From Aselliscus stoliczkanus (lineage: Eukaryota > Chordata > Mammalia > Chiroptera > Hipposideridae): a stretch of 64,000 nt of DNA. Shown piece by piece: positions 49,809 to 61,468 of the stretch (positions are counted from its first letter, which is position 1; the number at the start of each line of letters is the position of its first letter). The stretch lies in the NCBI GenBank assembly GCA_033961575.1, contig CM066733.1, positions 106,720,421 to 106,784,420 of the forward strand, given 5' to 3'. A model generated the notes under the pieces. That model was not told the DNA's origin, searched no databases, and was given only the letters and a program-made list of their open reading frames with translations. Made by a program: the position numbers and the translations under genes.

Positions 49809-50243
49809 CAGCGGGCCGGCCGAGTGGCGCATTGGTTGAGCGCTGGTTTTGGGATGCCAGCGGCCCCGGTTCGGATCCCACATGAGGGCCAGTGACACTG
49901 CCCTCTACGGCTAACGACAGCTCCACCTGGAGCTGGGCTGTGCGAGCCCTGGTGATGGTGTGGGCTGCAGCCCCTGCTGCAGTGGGCTGCCGTGGGCTAC
50001 AGTGGGTGGCCCGCAGCCAGCGTGAGCGGCTGGCAGCCAAGCGTGAGCTGCCAATGGCCGCAGTGAGCGACATCCAGAGGCCGGCGACCGATCTGCCTCA
50101 TCCGGGAAGAGCGCAATGACGATACCAACAGTGAAGCAGCGTCCTCCGCAACTGGACTGAGGAGCAGGGGGGCGGTGGCTTGTCTGTTCCCCTTCCCCGA
50201 TTCCCCAACGCTGTTCCCCTCCGCCAATTCCCCAATAAAATCT

Positions 50244-50279
<36 letters not shown>

Positions 50280-50354
50280 AATGGCAAAGTTGAGTGGCTG
50301 CGACAAAGACCATATGGACTTCAAAGACTAAAATATTTACTAAAAAAAAAAAAA
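49809..50354 (+). mobile_element. tRNA-derived SINE, long form, with 3' transduction
   Basis: Complete long-form SINE (GGGCCGGCC at 49813) with AATAAAATCTTT and an (AAAT)n tail to about 50280. About 60 bp of different sequence follows (50281-50341: 'atggcaaagttgagtggctg' to 'taaaatatttacta'), then a second poly-A. The TSD AAAATGACTAA lies before the SINE (49798-49808) and after the second A run (50355-50365), not after the first tail. The extra segment resembles MER5A, a hAT element, and would have been copied from the source locus by read-through. Confidence 0.85.
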
Positions 50355-50365
50355 AAAATGACTAA

Positions 50366-50599
50366 GCAAAACCCAAGAGATATCAGAAAATATTTAATGG
50401 TAAATGTGTAAATATGATTTAATGTGTGCAGAAAGATGAAATGACACATTAGTAAAACAATAAAATTAACAAATATATTCACTTATTATTATTTATTTTT
50501 GCTTAGTATCTATAGACTAGGCAAACCTTGGTATATATAATTAGATACAAAAAAATTAGATGTCTCCAGTTAATAATAATTTATAACTATTTTATCTAT
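50366..50599. other. Unassigned AT-rich sequence
   Basis: Nothing recognised. Confidence 0.45.
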
Positions 50600-51030
50600 C
50601 ACTTACTCCAGCTATAACATTGAAGTTAATTTCTATATAAGGTATAAATTTTGCATTCCATATCATTTTTGAAAATGGATTCCCAATTTTCACATTACCT
50701 TTTGTTGGAAAATTATCCCCCTTTCTGCTTTGAATTGCCTTTGCATCTTTGCCAAAGTTGTAGTAACTATATTTCTGCCAATCTATTTCTGGGCTATTTA
50801 TTTGATACTATTGATTTATGTGTCTATGTTTTCACCAATTCCATTCTGTATTGACACATTATGGTTTTATAAGTATTGAAATCAAATAGTGTTAATACTC
50901 TAAGTTTGTTCTTCTTCAGTTATGTGTTTGCTGTTCTCAATCTTTTGCTTTTCCATATAAATTTTGAATCTATATGTCAATATCTACAAAATAGCTAGCT
51001 GGGATTTTGATTTGGGATAATTTCCCTTTT
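50600..51030 (-). mobile_element. Old L1 ORF2 fragment, antisense
   Basis: Antisense ORF2 landmarks are 'tttctgggctatttatttga', 'tgatttatgtgtctatgttt', 'acattatggttttataagta' and 'agctgggattttgatttggg'. Diverged and broken. Confidence 0.68.
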
Positions 51031-52744
51031 AAAACTACATTCTTTTTATTAGAAGCTTACTGGATCCATCATATATGAAGAGTTATGAGAGCGAGTCCTC
51101 CATTTCCTCTTCCCATGTGATGCAGTTGTATGTCCTTTATATTTTGCTCTTATTCTGGGACAACTGTTAGGAGTTTCTATTACGGCCCAGGTGTACAGGT
51201 ATAAATCTCAATACAGGCTTCACGGGCTTCCTACACTTACCTAGAAAGTGACTACAGAAAGTAACTGGTGAGCAACTAGGTCCCAATTGATGCCCCCCCC
51301 TTCACTGAAGGTCAGAATAAAAATTATATATATATATATCTTTTGAAATGGAAAGGAACTTCAAGAGACATGTGATTTAGGGTACATATAAATATATTCC
51401 TTCATTTTGATTTAACCAGAATATTCTATCTCTTTCTTTGAATATTCCAATACAGAACAAATTATATTTATGCTTGTCGTATACATGAATCAAACTAAGA
51501 AAATTAGTATAAAAAAACAAAAAGTTGAGAACACTCAAAATAGAAATGTATATTTTAAAAAAATGTTTTAAAACATATTACATGAAGATGTTTCTGCTTC
51601 TAATATTAAAGTATTTATTTTGATGAGTTGCCATGGAGAATACAGTTTTAAGTTGCAATAGCATTGTAAAGTTAAAATAGATTATTTTAATTAATGTGAA
51701 TTCATTTTGATACAATTAAATGGCAAAACTAAAGAGCTGTCACTTATCTTGGTCAGGTAACATTAATTATCTCCTTAAAAATATTTGTAATGCAAGACAC
51801 TTGAAAAATAACATCCCAGTTAGCATCACAAATTGAGAAAAAAAAAACTTAAGTATTGGAATCTCAAATTTATATAGATGCTAAATATTCCAGTTATAGC
51901 TATTTAATATTGAAGTAATGTAGTCACTCTTAAATGAAAATAATGCCTGCTAATTAAAATTATCAAAGGTCAGATTTATTATTTTGGTATTATTTGTAAT
52001 TTAATTTACTCTCAAATTCTCTTAAAGCTTCTTGCTCTCCTGTATCTTCTTACTATGTTGTCTTTTTATTGCTTAGTTATATTTCTATTTCCTAGTAGTG
52101 GTAATAAATCTCTTTAATGAAAGAGCTTGCTAAAATTTCATGTTGATATTTCCAGTGAGTGTCAGTTGTAGTAATTTAGAGGAAAGTAGTAAGATTTCAA
52201 TATTGCATTTATAATCATTACTAAAACATTTGATATTTTGTACATATAAATTATGTTAGCATCAAGTTAAATATTTTTATCCATCTCATTTAAATAAAAC
52301 CCCATTATTTGGAAAACATATTTTAGACTTCTGCCATTTGTGATCTACTTTCTTCTCTAAAGCAAAAACTGAGGTTGTGTATTAAATTCAGTCTTAGTCA
52401 ATCTATTTTATGCAGAAATATTTGAAAATGCTACAATGAAATTGGAAGTAAATATCACATTGGTATGTTGACAAGCTCAACACATGAAATATCCTTGGAA
52501 AATTATTCAGAAACTGCAAAGAGATAATGACTTTGCTATGAAAGTGCCTATAAAATTAGTCATAGCAGAGCTTATAGACCATTTGGCAACTATCCTAAAA
52601 GGAAAGAGAGGTCAGGTATGAAACTCCATCAAGCTAGGAAATAGCACCAATAAACATTTTCAAGGATATAAAGTATTAAAATAGACTCCTATTATTGCAA
52701 TGGCTCAATATTCCAGTACATATTCACAGTAAAAGCCCAGCATA
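51031..52744. other. Unassigned AT-rich sequence
   Basis: A C-run and a short (TA)n at 51293-51340 are the only simple features. No gene was recognised. Confidence 0.5.
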
Positions 52745-53140
52745 AATGCTAGCAGCTAAATTATTTCCCCCCACACAAGCACACAAATTCATATGTTGAA
52801 ACCATAATCCACAATATGACTGTATTTGGAGATAGGTGCTTTAACAGGTAATTAAGGTTAAATGAGACCATAAAGGTGGAAGTCTAATCTGATAATGGTC
52901 TCAGATTAGAGGAAGGGAGAGATATATATCTCTCTTCACCCATACATAAGGAAGAGGTCATGTGAGTACAGTGCCAGATGGTGGCCACCTACAAGCCAAG
53001 AAAAGAGGCCTCAGATAATATCTATTTGCCAGCAACTTTATCTTGGACTTCCCAGTTTCCATAGCTATAACAAATAAATTTATGTTGTTTAAGCCGTACT
53101 CTATGGTATTTTGTTATGGCAGTCTGAGCAGACTAATAGA
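52745..53140 (+). mobile_element. MLT1-like MaLR LTR
   Basis: Runs in the order of an MLT1 LTR: 'aaattcatatgttgaaacc', 'atgactgtatttggagatag', 'aggtcatgtgagtacagtgc', 'cttggacttcccagtttcc', 'ttatgttgtttaagcc' and 'ggtattttgttatggcag' to 'gactaata'. It is the best-preserved MaLR copy in the window, still without a clear TSD. Confidence 0.78.
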
Positions 53141-53563
53141 ATAAATTATACTAAAACTGAATTTTGAAAATTAAATATATTAGTATGTAATAAAAAATGA
53201 CTTCCAATTAGTATAACTGCACTCAAAAATTTTGTGCTACTTTTTCTAGAAAATTATACAAATGTTGCTTAATGTGTTACATGCATTTTGAAAAGTATTT
53301 CTAACAACTCTTTACTGATTTCATTGTAAATATAATGTCACAAAATTTAACTACATCCAACAGACCCTCTGGATCATGGAAAATGAGACATTTTCTTTCT
53401 CTTTAGCAATAAAAATGGTAACAGGATGAAAGAGCAAGAAATAAAACAAGATTGTTAGAGTTCTAGAAAAAAACTGAGAGGCATTCCTTTTGGAAAACGA
53501 GAGTGTATGGTTCAGACTTGAACGACATTATGAAAGCAGGAAACAGAAATAAGAACTGATCAT
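53141..53563. other. Unassigned sequence
   Basis: AT-rich, nothing recognised. Confidence 0.45.
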
Positions 53564-53578
53564 AAAAAAAGTGCCAGA

Positions 53579-54026
53579 GGGCCGGCCGAGTGGCGCATTG
53601 GTTAAGCGCTGGTTTTGGGATGCCAGCGGCCCCGGTTCGGATCCCACATGAGGGCCAGTGACACTGCCCTCTACAGCTAACAACAGCTCCACCTGGAGCT
53701 GGGCTGTGTGAGCCCCGGTGATGGTGTGGGCTGCAGCCCCTGCTGCAGTGGGCTGCCATAGGCTGCAGTGAGTGGCCCACAGCCAGCGTGAGCGGCTGGC
53801 AGCCAAGCGTGAGCTGCCAATAGCCGCGGTGAGCGACATCCAGAGGCCAGCGACCGATCTGCCTCATCCGGGAAGAGCGCAATGACGATACCAACAGTGA
53901 AGCAACATCCTCCGCAACTAAACTGAAGAACAAGAAGACGGCAACTTGTCTGTTCCCCTTCCCCGATTCCCCAACGCTGCTCCCCTCCACCAATTCCCCA
54001 ATAAAATCTTTAAAAAAAAAAAAAAA
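53579..54026 (+). mobile_element. tRNA-derived SINE, long form
   Basis: Complete, well preserved copy: A box TGGCGCATTGG, a B-box-like GTTCGGATCCC, AATAAAATCTTT and a pure A tail. The perfect 15-bp TSD AAAAAAAGTGCCAGA lies at 53564-53578 and 54027-54041. The pure tail and the close match to the copies at 6658, 25541 and 54781 suggest youth. The 176-codon minus frame here is SINE-derived. Confidence 0.97.
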
Positions 54027-54041
54027 AAAAAAAGTGCCAGA

Positions 54042-54631
54042 TATAGCTCATCGCAGGATTAAGGACTCTGTCTTCTGCTCTGTTTCTCTCAGGATGACAA
54101 CTCTGTTCCACTAGTAATGCACTAAGTGGTGATGGCAGTCCCTGATCTTCTCAGCTTTCTCTCCTGACTTGGAACTCCCACCCTAAGAGTCAGGTAGACT
54201 GAGCACAATCAAAGTTCAGTGTCTTTGTCTGCCATAGAGCTTCCACCTTACAAGTGGATACTGGGTAAAGGAAATATACATCTCAGCTGAACTTTCCTAA
54301 AATAACACTTCAGCAATATGGGGCTGAGGGTGATAAGACATGCTGGTCACCTACCCCTTCTATAAGAACTATCCCCTAGACCAGAAACAGTGAGGAGAGC
54401 AATTCCTGTATTCTTGGCTATATCTGCTGGGGTAAAGCTCCTCACTGAGATGAGGACAGTTTAAATCAAAGTAGGAGTATAGTAGATGGAATTAGGGCAG
54501 GGAAAAGTAGAGTATGTTTTCACCACAAGAAAAAGCCAGTACATTTGAAGCTATGGTGGCAGAGGAAAATTAGTTCAAATATTCAGGTGAGGTAGGCAGA
54601 TCTGGTGTTTCCGAGAAGTGTAGGGCTTGTT
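54042..54631. other. Unassigned sequence
   Basis: No gene or nameable repeat. Confidence 0.45.
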
Positions 54632-54646
54632 AAGATGTTTGAACAA

Positions 54647-54780
54647 GGGCCGCTGGAGTGGCGCGGTGGTTAAGCCCTGGCTTGGGAAGCCAGCGGCCCC
54701 AGTTCGGGTCCCACATATGAGGGCCAGTGACACTGACCTCAAAATAAATAAATAAATAAATCTATTAAAAAAAAAAAAGA
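54647..54780 (+). mobile_element. tRNA-derived SINE, short form (outer of nested pair)
   Basis: Head-only copy ending GTGACACTGACCTC, with an (AAAT)n then A(n) tail. Its left TSD AAGATGTTTGAACAA (54632-54646) has its partner only at 55226-55240, beyond the next SINE. Confidence 0.92.
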
Positions 54781-55225
54781 GGGCCGGCCGAGTGGCGCAT
54801 TGGTTAAGCGCTGGTTTTGGGATGCCAGCGGCCCCGGTTCGGATCCCACATGAGGGCCAGTGACACTGCCCTCTACAGCTAACAACAGCTCCACCTGGAG
54901 CTGGGCTGTGCAAGCCCCGGTGATGGTGTGGGCTGCAGCCCCTGCTGCAGTGGGCTGCCATAGGCTACAGTGAGTGGCCCGCAGCCAGCGTGAGCGGCTG
55001 GCAGCCAAGAGTGAGCTGCCAATAGCCGCGGTGAGCGACATCCAGAGGCCAGCGACCGATCTGCCTCATCCGGGAAGAGCGCAATGATGATACCAACAGT
55101 GAAGCAACATCCTCCGCAACTAGACTGAAGAACAAAAAGACAGCAACTTGTCTGTTCCCCTTCCCCGATTCCCCAACGCTGTTCCCCTCCGCCAATTCCC
55201 CAATAAAATCTTTAAAAAAAAAAAA
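54781..55225 (+). mobile_element. tRNA-derived SINE, long form (inserted in the tail of the previous SINE)
   Basis: Complete long copy with AATAAAATCTTT and an A tail. It sits inside the A tail of the short SINE: the sequence before it (poly-A then AGA) is repeated after it, just before TGTTTGAACAA. It is therefore the younger of the two. Forward and reverse open frames here are SINE-derived. Confidence 0.94.
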
Positions 55226-55240
55226 AAGATGTTTGAACAA

Positions 55241-56494
55241 AGGTGTAAATGAGTAATTAAAACGTCGCCTCCTACAAAGAATTTTTTTAATATTAATAAA
55301 ATTTAACTAAATGAATATTACAGTAATGGGAGAATTCTGAGTTGCTAACAGCAGGTAGTAAATAATTTGATTAAAAGAAGGTCCTTTGGCCATACTAAAA
55401 TAGAACCATATTAAATAGAACTACAGAGAAAATTTCTCATTTCTTTAAACTGTTGGATAATTTTCTGTGCAATCAAATACAATTACCAGTACTGACAATA
55501 GGAGAAAGAACTCAAGAAAGGGCTGAAGTTAAAATTTTAATCAGTTGATCCAAACAGGGATTTGGATTCAGAATATATTTTATCTAGTGGAAACTATATA
55601 GATTTTTATGGTTTGCCATATGTCTTGTCTTGGCAAAATAAAGTCTAAGCTACACACCTGCTACTACCTGGGAGCCCTACTTTATGCTGATTTCCAAGGA
55701 TATTCATTCTTTGTATTTGTTAATTAAATCTTTTATTTACTTTCTGATATGAAATTCATTCAACAAACATGTATTGCTGCTTAACTAATATAAGTGTTAC
55801 ATAGGATACCAGGATCTGTCTGCCATTCAGATTTAAGGCTAGATAATAAATTTTAAAATGACATGTAGAAAATCTCATAAAGATCCAATTTAAGGAGCAT
55901 TCCCTGAGCACAATTAGATGTTTGAAACAGTAAATACATTCTAAGATATTCAGGACAAAAATTGTGTTGCGTTTATGGTACTTTGTGCTAACAATAATGG
56001 ACATAACTCACTATATTTGCATTTCTATCATGTCCTTTTCACCTCAATATCATTTTGAGATAAATTAGGCATGCCACACATGTGCAAGTGTTAAGAATTA
56101 TAATAAAGGTGATATTAGACAGCTAGTTCCCTTTGTAACTATGAGGTGGTGAATGTAGACCTTCAGTTGTTATGGCAACCTTCAATTAATGAAAGTATCA
56201 TCAAAGTCATCTCTCTACAATATTTAATAAGTTATTTCCATTAAACATGATTGAATGTTCCTTTCTGAATCCAATGACATAACTGAAGTTAAAGTCCATG
56301 TTAAAAAAAATAATAAAAATAGATATAGCCTCAATTGTTTAATGGAGAAAAATCTTCCAAGAATTTTCCTTAAAATGAAATTTTTGTAAAGACAGCTGCA
56401 GGTATGTTGCCAATAAAAATAGCTTCTAAGTAGTTAACACTCCATTTAGATTTATTGATCATTACAGATTTTCCATTAGGCTAGAGTGGACAGA

Positions 56495-56497
<3 letters not shown>
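55241..56497. other. Unassigned AT-rich sequence
   Basis: No gene or repeat was recognised. The minus frame at 55756-56004 lacks any motif. Confidence 0.45.

Positions 56498-56542
<45 letters not shown>
56498..56542. repeat. (GAT)n microsatellite
   Basis: Fifteen GAT units, essentially pure. Confidence 0.97.
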
Positions 56543-56746
56543 ATAGAGGTTTACGATGACTGATAGAAAATTACGCTAATGTTAGAAGTGTTTATTGACA
56601 GATAAGTACTAACAGGCAATTTTACTCTTATCAAAATAATCCTCACCAAACTCTGTCACAAATTCATTAACTTAAACAAAAATTTGAAAATGCAAAGGTT
56701 ATTATAGCAATGGATGTGGTACTGAGAAATAAGACCTGAATTTATA

Positions 56747-56857
56747 GGGCCGGCCAAGTGGTGTGGTGGTTAATTTAAGTGCTGCCTTGGGAAACCAGCA
56801 GCCCCAGTTTGAGTCCCACATATAAGAGCCAGTGACACTGCCCTCAAAAAAAAAAAA
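56747..56857 (+). mobile_element. tRNA-derived SINE, short form
   Basis: Head-only copy, somewhat diverged (it has an extra TTAA in the arm), ending GTGACACTGCCCTC plus an A tail. The TSD AAGACCTGAATTTATA (right copy AAGACTTGAATTTATA) lies at 56731-56746 and 56858-56873. Confidence 0.94.
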
Positions 56858-56885
56858 AAGACTTGAATTTATAATAGCAACTATG

Positions 56886-57105
56886 TATAGAATGATTTTT
56901 CAGATAATTACCTCAAATCCTCAATACATGTAAGGTACATTTCATGAATCCTATTTTATAGATTGGGGAAATGAGATACTGAGAGCCAAAATTAAAGAGT
57001 ATTTTAAAGATCACACAATGACAATGTGAGAGAGCAAAGATTTGTGTCAAGTCTATCCAATGCCCAAATCTATCCCCTTTCCATCAGACCATGCTCTCTC
57101 CTTAG
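56886..57105 (+). mobile_element. MIR SINE remnant
   Basis: Follows the MIR order: 'acctcaaatcctcaataca', 'cctattttatagattgggga', 'aatgagatactgagagcc', 'agatcacacaatgac'. It is an ancient mammalian-wide SINE. Confidence 0.6.
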
Positions 57106-57624
57106 CATCATTTTAAGGTAATGACCTAAAAATAATATCGTAACATTCATAAGTGTACAAACTACTATCATAAAATTCCAGTGTCCTTATTTTAACTACC
57201 TCCTGAAGGAGAAAAATGAGTATGAGTTTATTAGGTGTAAACTTGATTCCTAAACTCTACTTGCAGCACAATCCAGATGATGTAAAAAGTAACTGGAGCA
57301 TGATTAGAAAAGAAAATATTTTGTGATTCAGTGATCAGTAATGTGAACCTTGGGAAGGAAGCTAAAAGCTACAACTTGGAATAATAAGTTTGTTTAGTGG
57401 CACAGATGTTATAAAAGGTCTAAGAGAAAAATGTATTAGATAAATGAGCCCTTTTTATTTTTCCTTGATGTATCAAAAGAAACTAACCTAAAATAAAAGC
57501 AACATTATATGCATATTTTATTACTGCCACAACCAGAAAGGTTGAATCAGTTTTAATCTGTGACACTAAAGGAACTGGAACATTGAATTTATATTTCTGT
57601 GCCAGCAAGAGTAAATGCATTTGG

Positions 57625-58235
57625 AACAGAGACCTGGACTGAATCCCTAGTTTTTACAAATACTGGCTAAATTCCTTAAATAATAATAGTATTTATTATA
57701 AAATGATATTAGCATGTACTGGTCACTTACTAAGTACTATACAAACTGATAAGACAATATATGCGTTTTCAGATTAAAACAAATATACTTTATAGGGAAT
57801 TAACCACTTAACTTTCAGTTTCCCTATTGAAATGGAAGGATAATGTTTCCCTCATAATTTTATGGTGAGAATCTTATGGAGGCAGTATATACATAGTTAC
57901 TAGGTAAGGTAATCTTTTTTTTTTTTAATTCTTTTATTGTGAAATACAATTTTTTAAAATTAGTTTCAGGTGTACAACACAGTGCAATAGTTATACTTTT
58001 TACCCCTCAAAGTGTGGATCAGGTAATCTTGAATTTGAATTCATTTTTCCAGTTTACACTTTCGTGATATTGAACAAAGCATTCTGAGCATTCTGTTTTG
58101 CATCTGAATGTTGAGAAACAATGACATACTGGCTTCACAGGGTTGCTTAGAGGATTAAATGCATGTAACTGCCTTAACACAGTCCCTGTCATATAGTCAG
58201 TGCTCAGTAAGTATTAGTTATTACTATTAACAATA
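57625..58235 (-). mobile_element. MIR SINE remnants, interrupted
   Basis: Antisense MIR-like blocks are 'gacctggactgaatcccta', 'ctttcagtttccctattgaa', 'gggttgcttagaggattaaa' and 'gtgctcagtaagtattagtt'. A short L1-like insertion at 57917 splits the latter part. A sense MIR-like piece ('ggtcacttactaagtactat') at about 57720 suggests two overlapping remnants. Confidence 0.55.
57917..58020 (-). mobile_element. Short L1 3' end insertion, antisense
   Basis: T-run at the left, then 'attagtttcaggtgtacaac', the usual antisense L1 3'UTR phrase. The TSD AGGTAATCTT lies at 57907-57916 and 58021-58030 and marks the 104-bp insertion exactly. Confidence 0.85.
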
Positions 58236-58239
58236 ATGT

Positions 58240-58807
58240 TATTGACATGTGTAGGTTCTGGCATACAGGAGGTGCTCACCAGAGAGTAAATACTCTCATT
58301 CTTTAAGTATGCTTCGCTACTATAGACCATATACCAACTAATTAATCTGAACAGAGAAAGGTTTTGAAGAAATTGCAACAGAGTAGCCTAAAATTAAATT
58401 CAATTTCACAATCACTTATTGAATGCCTCCCCTTCCCTACTTCTCCCCTCTGTTACGGTTGCTGTTGTTTTTATAATGACCGCCGCCACAACAAAAATGC
58501 TCAAATTTAGTGAGTGAATTAGGAGTAGGAGTGTATTGGACAGTAACTGTTGGGTTGAATCATATGAAATTGCCAATATTCTTCTTTTAACTCCTCCTCT
58601 TTTAAAAGTAATATTTACTGACTTGTCTATACATATTATCAATCCTCCCTCTGATAACTTGGTATTTAAGCTACTATTATTCTCATTATATACATGAAGA
58701 AATATAGGTTAACAGAGTAAGAAAAATATCCAAAGGTTATCATAGAAAAGTAAAATTAATCAAATCTTAATTTTTATTCAAATAACCCCAAGTTTAAAGA
58801 AAAAAGA
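58240..58807. other. Unassigned sequence
   Basis: No gene was seen. The 76-codon minus frame at 58412 has no recognisable motif. Confidence 0.45.
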
Positions 58808-59218
58808 GGGGCCGGTCGAATTGCTCAGTTGATTAAGAGTGCGAGCTCTGAGCAACAAGGTCGCTGGTATGATTTCCACATGGGCCAGTGAGTTGTGCCA
58901 GAGCTGAGCTGCCAACAGGTGGCAGGATGGCTCAGCTGGTGAGAGCACATGCTACTAACAAGAAGGTTGCCAGTTGGACTACTGCATGGGATGGTAGGTC
59001 ATGTCCACCCACCACTAAAATTGAACATGGCACCTTGAGCTGGGCAGCTGCGAGCTGCCAACAGGCGGCAGGATGGCAGCTGGACTTGAAGCTGAGCTAG
59101 CTGCACCCTCCACAAGCAAGACTGAAGGACAACAACTTGTCTGTTCCCCTCCCCAATTCTCCAACCTGTTCCCTTTCCCCAATTCCACAGTAAAAATCTT
59201 AAAAAATACAAAAATAAA
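58808..59218 (+). mobile_element. tRNA-derived SINE, second family, dimeric long form
   Basis: Two tRNA-like heads in tandem. The first begins GGGGCCGGTCGAATTGCTCA. The second begins near 58925 with TGGCTCAGCTGGTGAGAGCA and has a B-box-like GGTTGCCAGTTGGAC. The 3' end (ACAACTTGTCTGTTCCCCT) is shared with the main long-form SINE. The polyadenylation signal has decayed to CAGTAAAAATCTT. No clear TSD was seen, so this is probably an older copy. The 75-codon frames on both strands are spurious. Confidence 0.88.
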
Positions 59219-59419
59219 ATGACCAAAATGATTAATTACAAGTTTGCATTAGATACCATATAAACAAAAAATATATAATTGTACTTTATTATTGTTTTTA
59301 ATTTTTGAGTATTTTAGTGAATTTAATTTTCTAAATTACATAGAAATGAACATAATTTATTTGGAACTCACACTATTTACCTGGAAACAGTTTTAATAAT
59401 AATAATATTATCTAACTTT

Positions 59420-59645
59420 GAGCAGCTATTAAGTGCAGGGATTATGTTAAATGCATTCATCAATACAATAATTTAATTGTTACAACAATGCTGTGGGCTA
59501 GATACTATTTTATCTCCATTTTCAGATGAAAAATTTAGGCATAAAAGAGTTTAAATGACCTGCCTGCAGAAACAGAGCAAGATGTAGCAGTATAGAGTTC
59601 AAACTATGGGTCTGATTCCAGAGGAGGATCTTTTAATCATTATGC
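59420..59645 (+). mobile_element. MIR SINE
   Basis: Good MIR match by eye: 'gagcagctattaagtgcagg', 'ttaattgttacaacaatgct', 'gtgggctagatactatttta', 'cattttcagatgaaaaattt', 'aatgacctgcctgcagaaac'. Sense orientation, ends approximate. Confidence 0.8.
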
Positions 59646-60134
59646 TGAACAACTGAGACCAACACCTACAAGCAAGTAGAGAGTAGTATAAGAAGGGAAA
59701 TCTGCTGTATTGGAAGAAGGTAATATTAGATTTACTTAATAAAAATGGAATATGTCAAATAAGGGGATTCATTGAAGTTGTTTAAAGAAACTGTAAACTT
59801 ATGGAGAAAGAGACTATGCAATTTGAAAATCATGTATTGGTGACAGTGATCTAAGCCCAAAAGAAAAAATGAATCAACCAAGTGGCACATAGAATATATT
59901 GCACACAGTTCCCTTTTGAACCATATGGGTAACTCTCTTCTCTTGTTTATAATACTTTATTGCAAAAACCCAAATGCAAATAAGTTAAACAGTAATGAGA
60001 GGTGGAAAACCACATGATTTATGAAAGATTAAAAGAGGAGTTTTACTGGATGGAGTGTGCTGTACAGTGCACAAAGGATATGGTACGAACAGGTTCAATT
60101 TGACTTGTGAGTAGATGAGATTGTGCTGGGCATA
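59646..60134. other. Unassigned sequence
   Basis: No gene or repeat was recognised. Confidence 0.4.
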
Positions 60135-60541
60135 TGTCGTGTTCCTGCACACGACAGATCAGGTGGGAGTGGAAAAGGGACGGCAAAAGGTTAAGAAAGA
60201 GAGAGAGACACACACAAAATAGGTGAGAAAATAGTTCGGGACCAGGGGACTTCAGCCTCATGGACTGGAGCCCCAAATCGGGCCTGACTGATCCTTTTAT
60301 TGTCTTACACATAAGCAAGGGTCAATGTAGCTTCCTGGTCTGTGAGTCTCACACCCAAGAATTAACCTCCAGGCCTAATTTCCCATGCCTGCAAACTGCC
60401 ATTATCAATGGCCCCATGAGGTTATTGTCATGCACCTCTTAAGAGACCTGAAGCTTCCTCTGCCAAGGCTTACTGAGAAGAATGCAGGGAAGACAGGTAT
60501 TATCATATCAATAGGTCATTTCACAGGCAGGTTGCCAGAAC
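60135..60541 (-). mobile_element. Candidate LTR, antisense
   Basis: On the minus strand this has an AATAAA signal (plus-strand TTTTATTG at 60295-60302), a pyrimidine-rich stretch after it (complement of 60196-60216), and a possible CA end near 60135. These resemble the R-U5 part of an LTR. The right end is cut by the insertion of the next LTR and no TSD was found. The family is unknown. Confidence 0.35.
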
Positions 60542-60547
60542 CTGAAG

Positions 60548-61462
60548 TGTGGGGGAACCAGCCTCCACTGACCAGGGTTTCCCTCAGGTGGAGACTGCGT
60601 CAGCGGGGGAGGAAAATAAAGAAGGGACACACCGGGGGAGTTAAAGAGAAAAAAGTGTCACACTTTATTGCAATAACATGTCCTTTTTATAGGGACTTTT
60701 GACCATTATCCAATCACAAGTTTAAGTTCCACGTAGTTTTGATGTATTTTTCTCTTAATACTTTTAGTCCTTGTAATTGTTCTCCCCAGGGCACACTGTG
60801 ACCTTTTCTACGGTTAAGGATAATCTCATCTATGATAATCTCTTTATGACCCAGACTCAGTTTCTACATATCACCTGAAGAATGATTACCTTGACTATCT
60901 AGTCCTGGATTCCAGCAGTAAGACTCACAGGGCATATATTTGAGCTAAAGCTTCAGTGTCCGTTGCTACAACAATGTACAAGACAAAGAATCCAATTAAG
61001 GCTATAGATTAATATAGCTCATGGTCAGCAAGTTGTCCCTTATCGGAACTCTCATGGCCTTGGAGTTAGTCTCCAAGGAGACTTTTCACTGTGGTTATCT
61101 TAGGCAAACGAGCTTAATGGATTGATGTTATTATCAGTTACTCACAGCCAGACTTTTTTGCTTATGTGGCCAGGGGTCTGGGCCTGTTTCCAAGGGGCTT
61201 GAGTCCCCTATTTCTTAGTCCTGGGGTCCCCACGGAACTACTGCCTGGCTTAGATTGTCTCCCCTCTTTTCTAGGAGATCTTACCTGTCGTTGACTGTGT
61301 AGTTATCTCATTGGGGTACCACAAGAACTTGCCATAAATACAGTGAAAGTACTGTCTCCTATAGGATCTGATGTAGAGAAAAGGCACATGGGTTCACAGG
61401 CATGGAGACTATAACCGACCATGAAACCTTGTCATATATTGGGGTGCTAATGGCTCCCAACA
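60548..61462 (-). mobile_element. Solo LTR, same family, antisense
   Basis: A 915-bp antisense copy of the LTR at 47690. On the minus strand it starts TGTTGGGAGCC and ends in CCCCCACA. The 6-bp TSD CTGAAG lies at 60542-60547 and 61463-61468. The TATA box (complement of TTTTTATAG near 60688) and AATAAA (complement of CTTTATTG near 60663) are retained. No retroviral genes are attached. Confidence 0.92.
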
Positions 61463-61468
61463 CTGAAG

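Noticed and set aside
53463..53993. 176-codon minus-strand frame, similar to frames at 6613, 25725, 54965 and elsewhere
   Set aside because: All are the antisense translation of the same long-form SINE. Their mutual similarity reflects repeat copies, not a gene family.
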